From Kitasatospora sp. NBC_00374 (GTDB lineage: Bacteria > Actinomycetota > Actinomycetes > Streptomycetales > Streptomycetaceae), in contig NZ_CP107964.1 of NCBI RefSeq assembly GCF_041434935.1, positions 6,307,001 to 6,371,000 on the forward strand: a stretch of DNA of 64,000 nt, in the 5' to 3' direction. Every line of letters starts with the position of its first letter. Position 1 is the stretch's first letter. Under the pieces are notes generated by a model. The model worked only from the letters and a program-made list of their open reading frames with translations, did not search any database and had not been told where the DNA came from. This document shows, piece by piece, positions 26,271-34,249 of this stretch. A program made the position numbers and the translations under genes.

Positions 26271-27610
26271 GCGGTGACCTCCGCGCGGTTCAAGGTGGCC
26301 TCGGCGGCCCAGAAGAGGCCGTCCGGGTAGGTGTAGGTCGCGATGGACTCGGGGTGCATGGTGGCGGAGAAGCCGGGCGCGGTGGGCGCGGTGTAGTGCC
26401 CGGACCGGATGACCACGGGGTCCGTGAAGTGCTGGTGGAGGTGGTCGACGTACTCGATGACGCGGTCCTCGGTGGTGGCGGAGAGCGCGATGTAGTCGAA
26501 CATCGAGAGGTGCTGGACCAGTTCGCACAGGCCGACGCCGCCGGCGTGCGGGCAGACCGGGATGCCGAACTTGGCGGCGAGGAGCAGGATGGCGAGGTTC
26601 TCGTTGACGCCGCCGACCCGGGCGGAGTCCAGCTGGAGGATGTCGATCGCGCCGGCCTGGAGCAGCTGCTTGAAGACGATGCGGTTCTGCACGTGTTCGC
26701 CGGTGGCGACCTTGACCGGCGCGACGGCGGCCCGGATGGTGGCGTGGCCGAGGATGTCGTCGGGGCTGGTGGGCTCCTCGATCCAGTACGGGTCGAACGC
26801 GGCCAGCGCGCGGGTCCACTCGATCGCCTCGGCGACGTTCCACCGCTGGTTGGCGTCGACGGCCATCCGGATGTCCGGCCCGACAGCGGCCCGGGCGGCG
26901 CGGCAGCGGCGGATGTCGTCGGCGAGGTCGGCGCCGACCTTCAGTTTGATCTGTGTGAAGCCGTCCGCGACGGCCTGCTCGGCGAGCCGGGTGAGCTTGT
27001 CGTCGCTGTAGCCGAGCCAGCCCGGCGAGGTCGTGTACGCGGGGTAGCCGCGCTCGCGCAGGACGGCCTCCCGCTCGGCGGCGCCGGCCCGGCCGGCCCG
27101 CAGCAGGGCGAGTGCCTCCTCGGGGGTGAGGGCGTCGGCGATGTAGCGGAAGTCGACCTGGGAGACCAGCCACTGCGGCTCGGCGTCGGTGAGCAGCTTC
27201 CACAGCGGCTTGCCCTCGCGCTTGGCGGCCAGATCCCAGACGGCGTTGACCACGGCCCCGATCGCCATGTGCATCACGCCCTTCTCCGGGCCGAGCCAGC
27301 GCAGCTGGCTGTCCCCGATCAGGTCGCGGTTGAGGCTGGCCGGGTCGGCGCACAGCTCGGCGACCGGCCGGCCGACGACGTGCTCGCGCAGCGCGTTGAT
27401 CGCGGCCACCTGCACGTCGTTGCCCCGGCCGATCGTGAAGGTGAAGCCGTGGCCCTCCAGCCCGTCGCCGGCGTCGGTGCGCAGCACCAGGTAGGCGGCG
27501 GAGTAGTCCGGGTCGGGGTTCATCGCGTCCGAGCCGTCCAGCTCGCGCGAGGTGGGGAAGCGGATGTCGTACGTGTCGACGGCGATGATCCGCGGGGTGA
27601 CCGAGGGCAA
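26267..27610 (-). CDS. L-fuconate dehydratase (enolase superfamily)
   Basis: A 447-residue enolase-superfamily dehydratase. It has the KxK acid/base motif (IKLKVG), metal ligands in VDANQRW, IEEP and TGEH, and the distinctive long GLCELVQHLSMFDYIA segment of the fuconate dehydratase subgroup. It dehydrates L-fuconate to 2-keto-3-deoxy-L-fuconate. Length matches the family. It is the second gene of the fucose catabolic operon and its identity anchors the pathway call. Confidence 0.92.
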   Translation of the reverse strand: MPSVTPRIIAVDTYDIRFPTSRELDGSDAMNPDPDYSAAYLVLRTDAGDGLEGHGFTFTIGRGNDVQVAAINALREHVVGRPVAELCADPASLNRDLIGDSQLRWLGPEKGVMHMAIGAVVNAVWDLAAKREGKPLWKLLTDAEPQWLVSQVDFRYIADALTPEEALALLRAGRAGAAEREAVLRERGYPAYTTSPGWLGYSDDKLTRLAEQAVADGFTQIKLKVGADLADDIRRCRAARAAVGPDIRMAVDANQRWNVAEAIEWTRALAAFDPYWIEEPTSPDDILGHATIRAAVAPVKVATGEHVQNRIVFKQLLQAGAIDILQLDSARVGGVNENLAILLLAAKFGIPVCPHAGGVGLCELVQHLSMFDYIALSATTEDRVIEYVDHLHQHFTDPVVIRSGHYTAPTAPGFSATMHPESIATYTYPDGLFWAAEATLNRAEVTA

Positions 27611-27643
27611 GGGTCCGGTCCTCTCAGAAGGGGCGGGAGGCGC

Positions 27644-28495
27644 TTAGGCCTGGGCGAAGGCCTGGGACTGCCGGCCGAGGCCGTCGATGGCCAGCTCGAC
27701 GCGGTCGCCGGCGCGCAGGTACGGGGTGCCGGGCAGGCCGAGTGCGACCCCGGCGGGGGTGCCGGTGTTGATCACGTCGCCCGGGTTGAGCACCATGTAC
27801 TGGCTCAGGTACCAGACGATGTACGCCACATCGAAGATCATGTTCTCGGTGCTGCCGTCCTGGCGGGGTTCGCCGTTCACGGACAGGCGAAGACCGAGGG
27901 CCTGGGGGTCGGCGATCTCGTCGGCGGTGACCAGCCAGGGACCGAGGGGATTGAAGGTCTCGCAGGACTTGCCGAGGTCCCACTGGGACGAGAAGTCGAG
28001 CTGGAACTCGCGCTCGGAGACGTCGTTGCTGATCGCGTACCCGGCGACGGTCCGCAGGGCGCTCGCGGGGGAGTCCAGGTAGCGGGCCTGACGGCCGATC
28101 ACCACGGCGAGCTCGACCTCCCAGTCGGTCTTCGCGGACCCGCGCGGGATCAGCACCCGGTCGTACGGCCCGACCACGGTGGCCGGGTCCTTCATGAACA
28201 CCACGGGGCGTGCCGGGATGGCGGCGCCGGTCTCCTCGGCGTGGTCGCGGTAGTTCAGCCCGATACAGACGACCTTGCCGGGCCGGGAGACGGGTGAGCC
28301 CACCCGGAGGCCCTCGGTGTCCAGCACCGGAAGGGTGCCCGCTGCCAGCGCCGCGCGGACCCGCTCGACGCCGCCGTCGGCCAGGAAGGACCCGTCGATG
28401 TCGCTGGTCAGACCGTCGAGGCCGAACGTCCGGCCGTCGCGGTCCTGGACGGCGGGGACCTCCCGGCCGACGGAGCCGAGTCGGAGCAGTTTCAC
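27644..28495 (-). CDS. FAH-family hydrolase, probable 2,4-diketo-3-deoxy-L-fuconate hydrolase
   Basis: A 283-residue fumarylacetoacetate-hydrolase-fold protein. The motifs CIGLNYRDHAEE, FMKDPAT, DWEVELAVVIG, NDVSERE and NTGTPAGVALG carry the metal and catalytic residues. In this context it would cleave 2,4-diketo-3-deoxy-L-fuconate to pyruvate and L-lactate. The GTG at 28495 is chosen because GGAGG lies upstream on the minus strand. It is the first gene of the operon and has its own promoter with operator-like sites. Confidence 0.9.
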   Translation of the reverse strand: MKLLRLGSVGREVPAVQDRDGRTFGLDGLTSDIDGSFLADGGVERVRAALAAGTLPVLDTEGLRVGSPVSRPGKVVCIGLNYRDHAEETGAAIPARPVVFMKDPATVVGPYDRVLIPRGSAKTDWEVELAVVIGRQARYLDSPASALRTVAGYAISNDVSEREFQLDFSSQWDLGKSCETFNPLGPWLVTADEIADPQALGLRLSVNGEPRQDGSTENMIFDVAYIVWYLSQYMVLNPGDVINTGTPAGVALGLPGTPYLRAGDRVELAIDGLGRQSQAFAQA

Positions 28496-28540
28496 GGAAA
28501 AACCTCCTATCTCTTCGGAGTTCCAGCCCGGAGAGGCAGA

Positions 28541-28552
28541 CATCCGATGAAT
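28541..28552. promoter_or_regulatory. Operator-like site CATCCGATGAAT, catabolic promoter
   Basis: A perfect CATC-C-GATG dyad lies 13 bases downstream of the -10 of the minus-strand promoter, where a bound repressor would block initiation or clearance. The same 12-mer recurs at 28747. Confidence 0.75.
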
Positions 28553-28565
28553 CCGCTGTGCGTCG

Positions 28566-28595
28566 ACCATAGGAGCAGTCCAGGGGAAAACGCAA
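28566..28595 (-). promoter_or_regulatory. Candidate sigma-70-type promoter for the fucose catabolic operon
   Basis: On the minus strand TTGCGT (28595-28590) and TATGGT (28571-28566) are separated by 18 bases and lie 71 bases upstream of the GTG start. The pair is bracketed by the half-site at 28601 and the full site at 28541. Confidence 0.55.
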
Positions 28596-28600
28596 GGATC

Positions 28601-28612
28601 CATCCGAGGTCT
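28601..28612. promoter_or_regulatory. Operator half-site CATCCGAGGTCT
   Basis: Twelve bases identical to 28686-28697. The half-site CATCCGA matches the full operators, but the second arm is degenerate. It lies just upstream of the catabolic -35. Confidence 0.5.
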
Positions 28613-28685
28613 GCGCCGCGCATCGGTAGCCGTAGCCCTAATCTCCTGCCCGGCTGGCCGTAACCTCTGGGTCACGCTCGACATT

Positions 28686-28697
28686 CATCCGAGGTCT
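28686..28697. promoter_or_regulatory. Operator half-site CATCCGAGGTCT (second copy)
   Basis: An exact second copy of the 28601 half-site, here just upstream of the -35 of the transporter promoter. Confidence 0.5.
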
Positions 28698-28701
28698 CTA
28701 C

Positions 28702-28730
28702 TTGTCAGCGGGATGTCGGACTCGTAAGGT
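28702..28730 (+). promoter_or_regulatory. Candidate sigma-70-type promoter for the sugar ABC operon
   Basis: TTGTCA and TAAGGT with a 17-base spacer lie 142 bases before the binding-protein start. They are bracketed by the half-site at 28686 and the full operator at 28747, the same layout as the opposite promoter. Confidence 0.5.
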
Positions 28731-28746
28731 CCTCCGTGCCGCAAGC

Positions 28747-28758
28747 CATCCGATGAAT
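28747..28758. promoter_or_regulatory. Operator-like site CATCCGATGAAT, transporter promoter
   Basis: Identical 12-mer to 28541-28552, placed 16 bases downstream of the -10 of the ABC operon promoter. Confidence 0.75.
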
Positions 28759-28871
28759 CTCCCCGAGCATCGGATCGCGCAGAGCTGCGCAGGTCGCCTG
28801 GATTTGGGCCACCCCCACGCTCTGATCCGCCCCGCCCCGGGTCAGTCCAGACAGTCAAGGAGATCAGCACC

Positions 28872-29918
28872 ATGAACCCTCGCACTTCCCGGACCGTGGC
28901 CGTCGCCGCCGGAGTGGTCCTGGTGGCCGGTCTCGGGACCGCATGCAACCGAGGCAGTGACAGCGCCGACGGCGCGAGTGGCAGGCCGGCGATCGGCATC
29001 GACCTGCCGCGTGCCGACTCCGACTTCTGGAACTCCTACGCCCAGTACGTCCAGAAGGGCGTGACCGAGCAGGGCCTCAAGGCCCTCCCGGTCAGCAACT
29101 CGCAGAACGACATCACCAAGCTCGTCGCCAACGTCCAGGTCTTCCAGAACACCGGAGCCAAGGCCGTCGTCATGGCGCCGCAGGACACCGGCGCCGTCGC
29201 CTCCACCCTCGACGCGCTCGCGGCCAGGAAGATCCCGGTGGTCAGCGTGGACACCCGCCCGGACAAGGGCAGCGTCTACATGGTGGTCCGGGCCGACAAC
29301 AAGGCGTACGGCACCAAGGCCTGCCAGTTCCTCGGGAAGCAGCTCGGCGGCAAGGGCACGGTCGCGGAGTTCCAGGGCGCGCTCGACTCGATCAACGGCC
29401 GCGACCGCTCCGAGGCCTTCGCGGCCTGTATGAAGTCCGAGTTCCCCGGGATCCAGGTGATCGAGCTGGCGACCGACTGGAAGGGTGACGTCGCCTCCGC
29501 AAAGCTCCAGTCGACCCTCGCGGCCCACCCGGACCTGAACGGCGTCTACATGCAGGCCGGCGGCGTCTTCCTGCAGCCCACCCTCGCCCTGCTCCAGCAG
29601 AAGGGCCTGCTCAAGCCGGTCGGCGACCCCGGCCACATCGCGATCATCTCCAACGACGGTATCCCGCAGGAGTTCGACGCGATCCGCAAGGGGCAGATCG
29701 ACGCCACGATCTCGCAGCCCGCCGACCTCTACGCCAAGTACGCGCTCTACTACGCGAACGCCGCCGCCGAGGGCAAGACCTTCCAGCCCGGCCCCACCGA
29801 CCACCAGTCGACGATCATCCAGCTGCCCAACGGCCTGGAGGACCAGCTTCCCGCGCCGCTGGTGACCAAGGAGAACGTCGACGACAAGACCCTCTGGGGC
29901 AACAGCGTCGGTCACTGA
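28872..29918 (+). CDS. Sugar ABC transporter substrate-binding lipoprotein
   Basis: A 348-residue periplasmic-binding-protein-like type I domain (RbsB-like). It has an N-terminal lipoprotein signal ending in the lipobox-like LGTAC, after which the mature protein would be anchored to the membrane. The core reads AIGIDLPRADSDFWNSYAQY with the repeated alpha/beta pattern of pentose/hexose binders. AAGGAG precedes the ATG. It is first in a three-gene importer operon divergent from the catabolic genes, so L-fucose is the inferred ligand. Confidence 0.93.
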   Translation: MNPRTSRTVAVAAGVVLVAGLGTACNRGSDSADGASGRPAIGIDLPRADSDFWNSYAQYVQKGVTEQGLKALPVSNSQNDITKLVANVQVFQNTGAKAVVMAPQDTGAVASTLDALAARKIPVVSVDTRPDKGSVYMVVRADNKAYGTKACQFLGKQLGGKGTVAEFQGALDSINGRDRSEAFAACMKSEFPGIQVIELATDWKGDVASAKLQSTLAAHPDLNGVYMQAGGVFLQPTLALLQQKGLLKPVGDPGHIAIISNDGIPQEFDAIRKGQIDATISQPADLYAKYALYYANAAAEGKTFQPGPTDHQSTIIQLPNGLEDQLPAPLVTKENVDDKTLWGNSVGH

Positions 29919-29958
29919 TCCCGACCTTCGGCAACCCCAGCGGAAAGGACACCGTCCC

Positions 29959-31548
29959 ATGGCGGACCCCAGCCCCGCCTTCGACCCCGCCGCCGGCCGC
30001 GCTCCGGCGCCGGTGGTCGAGGCCGACGGCATCAGCAAGCGCTTCGGCGCCACGGTGGCACTCGCCGACGCACGTATCTCGGTGGCGCCGGGCGAGTCGC
30101 ACGCCCTGGTCGGCCGCAACGGCGCGGGCAAGTCCACCCTCGTCTCCATCCTGACCGGTCTTCAGCGCCCGGACACCGGCACGCTGCGTTTCAACGGCGA
30201 ACCGGCACCGGCCCACGGAGACACCGACGCCTGGCGCTCCCGGGTCGCCTGCGTCTACCAGCGCTCGATGGTCGTCGGCGAGCTCACCGTGGCCGAGAAC
30301 CTCTTCCTGAACCGGCAGAGCGGCGGCCTGCGCCCGATCGGCTGGCGGCAGTTGAGGCGCCGGGCCGCCGGGCTTCTCGCCGAGTACGGCGTCGACGTCG
30401 ACCCCTGTGCCCGTATCGACGAACTCACCGTCGAGCAGAGGCAGTTCGTCGAGATCGCCCGGGCGCTGTCGTTCGGCGCCCGGTTCATCGTCCTTGACGA
30501 GCCCACCGCGAAGCTGGACGCCAGGGGCATCGACCGGCTCTTCACCAAGCTGCGCGAACTCCAGGCCAGGGGTGTGGCGTTCCTCTTCATCTCGCACCAC
30601 CTCCAGGAGGTCTACGACCTCTGCACCACCGTCACCGTGTACCGCGACGCACGGCACATCACCACCGCCCCGGTCGCCCGACTCGACCAGCACGCACTGG
30701 TGGAGGCGATGACCGGCGAGACCCGCGAGACCCGCGGGACCGCCGCGGACGACCGGCAGGCCGGTGCCGACATCCCCGCCGACGCGCCCCTGCTGCTCGA
30801 CATCGAGGACCTGAGCCTGCCCGGCGCGTACGAGAACGTCACGCTGACCGCCCGCGCGGGGGAGGTGGTCGGCCTCGCCGGGGCTGCCACGAGCGGCAAC
30901 GTCCAACTGGGCGAGACCATCGCCGGACTGCACCGGCCGAAGGGCGGCAGGATCGATGTCGCCGGGCGCACCGTCCGGCCCGGCCGGGTGGCCGGCGCGC
31001 TCGCCGCCGGGGTCGGACTGGTCCCCGAGGACCGTCACATCCAGGGCCTGGTCCCCGGGCGCAGCGTCGCGGAGAACGCCACGCTCACCGTCGGCGACCA
31101 GCTCGGGCCCTTCGGCCTTGTCCTGCCGTCGCGGACCCGCGCCTTCGCCGCCCGCATGATCGCCGACCTGGACATCAAGACTCCGGGGCCGGACGCCCCG
31201 GTGGACGCGCTGTCCGGCGGCAACCAGCAGAAGGTGGTCATCGCCAGGGCGCTCGCCACCGGGCCGCACGTCCTGGTGGCCATCCGGCCGACCAACGGCG
31301 TCGACATCAAGTCCAAGGAATCCCTGCTCGGCACCGTCAGACAGGTGGCTGACCAGGGCAAGACCGCCCTCATCGTCTCCGACGAGCTCGACGACCTGCG
31401 GATCTGCGACCGCGTGGTCGTCATGCTCCAGGGCCGGCTCGTCTCCGAGTTCGTCCGGGGCTGGAGCGACGAACAGCTGGTCGCCGCCATGGAGGGCATG
31501 GCCGGCACCGACACGAAGGAAGGCCATGGCCATGACCCCCAGCACTGA
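29959..31548 (+). CDS. Sugar ABC transporter ATP-binding protein (RbsA-like, fused NBDs)
   Basis: A 529-residue protein with two fused nucleotide-binding domains. NBD1 has Walker A GRNGAGKST, a signature replaced by LTVEQRQ, and Walker B FIVLDEPT. NBD2 keeps a full LSGGNQQK signature, but its P-loop reads AGAATSGN and its Walker B region reads VAIRPTNGVD, lacking the Asp-Glu pair. NBD2 is therefore expected to bind but not hydrolyse ATP, more degenerate than in E. coli RbsA. It energises sugar import with its flanking partners. Confidence 0.93.
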   Translation: MADPSPAFDPAAGRAPAPVVEADGISKRFGATVALADARISVAPGESHALVGRNGAGKSTLVSILTGLQRPDTGTLRFNGEPAPAHGDTDAWRSRVACVYQRSMVVGELTVAENLFLNRQSGGLRPIGWRQLRRRAAGLLAEYGVDVDPCARIDELTVEQRQFVEIARALSFGARFIVLDEPTAKLDARGIDRLFTKLRELQARGVAFLFISHHLQEVYDLCTTVTVYRDARHITTAPVARLDQHALVEAMTGETRETRGTAADDRQAGADIPADAPLLLDIEDLSLPGAYENVTLTARAGEVVGLAGAATSGNVQLGETIAGLHRPKGGRIDVAGRTVRPGRVAGALAAGVGLVPEDRHIQGLVPGRSVAENATLTVGDQLGPFGLVLPSRTRAFAARMIADLDIKTPGPDAPVDALSGGNQQKVVIARALATGPHVLVAIRPTNGVDIKSKESLLGTVRQVADQGKTALIVSDELDDLRICDRVVVMLQGRLVSEFVRGWSDEQLVAAMEGMAGTDTKEGHGHDPQH

Positions 31549-32566
31549 GCTCACCGAGCGCCCCGCCGCCGTCCCGGCCGTCGCGGCCCCCGGCCGCCGC
31601 TTCGACCTCGCCCGCTACCGGGACCTCTCCCTGCTCCCGGTGCTGCTGGTCCTCGGCGTGATCGGGTTCGCGGTCTCGCCCGCCTTCCTGACCTCGGACA
31701 ACCTGCTCGGCGTGGGCCAGCAGGCGACCGAGCTGAGCCTGCTGGTGCTGGCCCAGGCGCTGATCCTGATCGCCGGACGGATGGACCTGTCGCTGGAGTC
31801 CACCATCGGCGTCGCGCCCGTGATCGCGGTGTGGCTCGTCCTGCCCGACCACGGCGACCGCTTCAACGGGCTCGGGCTGTTCCCCGGCTGGGCGGCGATC
31901 CCGCTCTGCCTGGCGGTCGGTGTGCTGATCGGCGCCGTCAACGGCTTCCTGATCCTCAAACTCCGGCTCAACGGCTTCATCGTCACCCTCGGCGCGCTGA
32001 CCCTGCTGCGCGGGCTCCAGGTCGCGATCTCGGAGGGCCGGTCGATCGTCAACCTGCCCGGCTCGTTCCGGTACCTGGGCAGCGCGTCCTGGCTGGGCGC
32101 GCCCGCCGCGATCTGGATCTGTGCGCTGTTCTTCCTGGTGGGCGGCGCCGCGCTGGCCTGGCTGCGGCAGGGCCGGGCGCTGTACGCGATCGGCGGCAAC
32201 GCCGAGGCGGCCCGCGCGGCCGGGATCCGGGTCGACCGGATCACCTGGGCCGTACTGATCCTCGGCAGCGTGCTCGCCGCCTTCGCCGGCATCCTGTACA
32301 CCGGCCACTACGGCTCCATCTCCGCGGACCAGGGCAGCGGCTGGATCTTCCAGGTGTTCGCGGCCACCGTGATCGGCGGCGTCAGCCTCAACGGCGGGCG
32401 CGGCACCCTCTTCGGTGCGCTCACCGGTGTGCTGACACTCCAGCTGGTGGTCAACGTGATGACCCTGGCCGGTGTGCCGCCGCTGTGGAACCAGTTCCTC
32501 AACGGCGCGATCATCATCCTGGCCCTGATCGTCTCCCGCTTCGCCTCCGGGGAGAAGCAGGAGTAG
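31526..32566 (+). CDS. Sugar ABC transporter permease (RbsC-like)
   Basis: A 346-residue multi-span permease with about eight to ten hydrophobic segments. The conserved features are IAGRMDLSLEST, the GAVNGFLILKLRLNGFIVTLGAL cytoplasmic loop region and AIGGNAEAARAAGI, typical of RbsC/XylH permeases. It overlaps the ATPase gene by 23 bases, with GAAGG before the ATG. The N-terminal 30 residues are hydrophilic and cytosolic. Confidence 0.94.
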   Translation: MAMTPSTELTERPAAVPAVAAPGRRFDLARYRDLSLLPVLLVLGVIGFAVSPAFLTSDNLLGVGQQATELSLLVLAQALILIAGRMDLSLESTIGVAPVIAVWLVLPDHGDRFNGLGLFPGWAAIPLCLAVGVLIGAVNGFLILKLRLNGFIVTLGALTLLRGLQVAISEGRSIVNLPGSFRYLGSASWLGAPAAIWICALFFLVGGAALAWLRQGRALYAIGGNAEAARAAGIRVDRITWAVLILGSVLAAFAGILYTGHYGSISADQGSGWIFQVFAATVIGGVSLNGGRGTLFGALTGVLTLQLVVNVMTLAGVPPLWNQFLNGAIIILALIVSRFASGEKQE

Positions 32567-32583
32567 CCGCCCCACCCCGGAGT

Positions 32584-32633
32584 CCGGAGCGGCGCGCGAG
32601 CCAACCCCCATGTGGCTCGCCCGCCGCTTCCGG
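32584..32633. terminator. Imperfect hairpin after the ABC operon
   Basis: Arms CCGGAGCGGCG-C-GCGAGCCA and TGGCTCGC-C-CGCCGCTTCCGG form an interrupted stem around a short loop, 18 bases after the permease stop. It probably attenuates readthrough to the GntR gene. A GTG at 32612 lies inside the right arm and is therefore an unlikely start for that gene. Confidence 0.6.
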
Positions 32634-32663
32634 CTTCCCCGTCCGCAGCGAAGGAGTACCGGC

Positions 32664-32717
32664 ATGCGCCGCCGTCCGACCGGTGCCGAGCAGAAGGCGA
32701 GCCCGCCTTGGGACTGA
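32664..32717 (+). CDS. Possible 17-aa leader peptide before the GntR gene
   Basis: An ATG with a strong RBS (GAAGGAG) opens MRRRPTGAEQKASPPWD and stops at 32717, overlapping by ten bases in another frame the likely TTG start of the GntR gene. Either translation of this ORF couples to the regulator, or a one-base indel has split an originally continuous N-terminus. Confidence 0.35.
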   Translation: MRRRPTGAEQKASPPWD

Positions 32718-33382
32718 CCGACCTCGCGATCGAACGCGTCAAGGAGATGATCGTGTCCGGGGCGCTCGCCCCCGGCGCCCGGCTGCCCAACGAGGCCGAC
32801 CTCGCCGAACAGCTGGGGCTGTCCCGCAACTCGCTGCGCGAGGCGGTGCGGGCGCTCACCGCCCTGCGGATCCTGGTCGCCAGACAGGGCGACGGCACCT
32901 ATGTCTCCGGCCTCGAACCGCACCTGCTGCTGGAGGCGATGTCGTTCGCCGCGGACGTCTCCCACGGGCCTTCCGCGCGTCAGCTCCTGCACGTCCGCAG
33001 GATGCTGGAGCCGCAGGCCACCGCCCTGGCGGCGGGCCGGCTCTCCGAACGCGAGCTGGCCGAGCTGCGCGCGATCCTCGCGGCCGGCGCGCAGGCCGAG
33101 AGCATCGAACGGTTCGTCGAGCTGGACGTCGAGTTCCACCGGGTGATCGTGGACTCGCTCGGAAACCCGGTCCTCTCCACGCTGTTGGGCATCCTGTCCA
33201 CGCACACCCAGCGGCTGAGGATCGTGCGCGGCGCCCGGGAGAGCGTCCGGTGGGCCGCCCACCACGAGCACGAGGCCATCCTGCGGGCCCTCACCACCCG
33301 CGACGCCCAACTGGCCGCCGCGGTGGCCACGGTGCACGTCGCCGCCGTGGAGGACTGGCTCGCCGTCGGCTCCCCGGTGTGA
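32708..33382 (+). CDS. GntR-family transcriptional regulator (FadR subfamily), first
   Basis: A GntR regulator of about 224 residues from the TTG at 32708. The winged helix reads LAPGARLPNEADLAEQLGLSRNSLREAVRAL, followed by the wing ARQGDGTYV. The C-terminal FCD-type effector domain carries the metal-binding pattern ending HHEHEAIL. The frame is open from a GTG at 32612, but the sequence before TTG is not GntR-like and lies in a hairpin. It follows the transporter operon and is a candidate for sensing a pathway intermediate. Confidence 0.88.
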   Translation: MGLTDLAIERVKEMIVSGALAPGARLPNEADLAEQLGLSRNSLREAVRALTALRILVARQGDGTYVSGLEPHLLLEAMSFAADVSHGPSARQLLHVRRMLEPQATALAAGRLSERELAELRAILAAGAQAESIERFVELDVEFHRVIVDSLGNPVLSTLLGILSTHTQRLRIVRGARESVRWAAHHEHEAILRALTTRDAQLAAAVATVHVAAVEDWLAVGSPV

Positions 33383-33387
33383 GCCCG

Positions 33388-33433
33388 CACGTCCGAGGCC
33401 GTCCTCCCGGCAGGAAGGACGGCCTCGGACGTG
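33388..33433. terminator. Bidirectional terminator between convergent GntR genes
   Basis: A perfect 18-bp stem (left arm CACGTCCGAGGCCGTCCT) with a 10-base loop starts five bases after the stop of the first GntR gene and 34 bases from the end of the second. Confidence 0.92.
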
Positions 33434-33466
33434 AACCGGGACCGGTCGGCGGCTGTGGGCCTCCCG

Positions 33467-34174
33467 CTAGAGCGGCGGCAGCGCGGACGCGGCCGAGCCG
33501 AGCATCTTGCGAAGCCACTGCTCCACCCCGGCGACGTGGACGGTGGCCCAGGCGTGGGCGAGGTCCGGCCGGCGGGCCTCGATGGCGGACAGGATCGCCT
33601 CGTGCTGCTCCCGGGTGCGTCCCACGGCTCCCTCCTCGGTGACGCCGCGCCAGATTCTGGCGCGGGTGGTCGGTCCGGAGAGCCCCTCGACCAGCGAGCA
33701 GAGCACCGCGTTACCGGAACCGGCGGCGATCTGCTGGTGGAACTCCAGGTCGTTGGCGATCAGCTCCTCCAGCGTGGGATCGTCGCCCAGGCTTTCGAGG
33801 ACCGTGCGCAGGCGGGCGATGTCCTCGTCCGACATGAGGTTCGCGGCCATCGCCGTCGCGGCCGGTTCCAGGATTCGTCGTACCTCCAGGAAGTCCAGCA
33901 CCGTGTTGTCCTGGTGGAAGTCGACCACGAAGCCGAGCGCGTCCAGCAGCAGCTCGGGCTCCAGGCTGGTCACGTAGGTGCCGTCGCCCTGGCGGACGTC
34001 GAGCACCCTGATCAGCGAGAGGGCTTTCACGGCCTCGCGCAGCGAACTGCGGGACAGGCCCAGCCGATCGGCGAGGTCGGCCTCCTTGGGCAGCCTCGCC
34101 CCGGGACGCAATTCGCCACTGACGATCATCGCCTTGATCTTGTCGATCGCCTCGTCGGTGACCGGCACGCGCAT
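33467..34174 (-). CDS. GntR-family transcriptional regulator (FadR subfamily), second
   Basis: A 235-residue paralogue of the preceding regulator. The HTH is LRPGARLPKEADLADRLGLSRSSLREAVKAL and the wing is VRQGDGTYV, nearly the same recognition helix as the first, so both may bind the same operator. The C-terminal FCD-type domain includes NDLEFHQQIA and REQHEAIL. GGGAGG lies before the ATG. Its own upstream region carries CATCTGATC, which suggests autoregulation. It is transcribed away from the GH95 gene toward a shared terminator. Confidence 0.94.
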   Translation of the reverse strand: MRVPVTDEAIDKIKAMIVSGELRPGARLPKEADLADRLGLSRSSLREAVKALSLIRVLDVRQGDGTYVTSLEPELLLDALGFVVDFHQDNTVLDFLEVRRILEPAATAMAANLMSDEDIARLRTVLESLGDDPTLEELIANDLEFHQQIAAGSGNAVLCSLVEGLSGPTTRARIWRGVTEEGAVGRTREQHEAILSAIEARRPDLAHAWATVHVAGVEQWLRKMLGSAASALPPL

Positions 34175-34195
34175 CCGCCTCCCTCTTCACTCAAA

Positions 34196-34204
34196 CATCT
34201 GATC
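34196..34204. promoter_or_regulatory. Operator-like site CATCTGATC upstream of second GntR gene
   Basis: Eight of nine positions match the CATCnGATG dyad. It lies 22 bases before the GntR start, in a locally AT-rich promoter stretch, consistent with autorepression. Confidence 0.5.
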
Positions 34205-34249
34205 TTTACAGCATAGTCTCCGCTCATCCAGGGTGAGGCCGCTTCGGTG

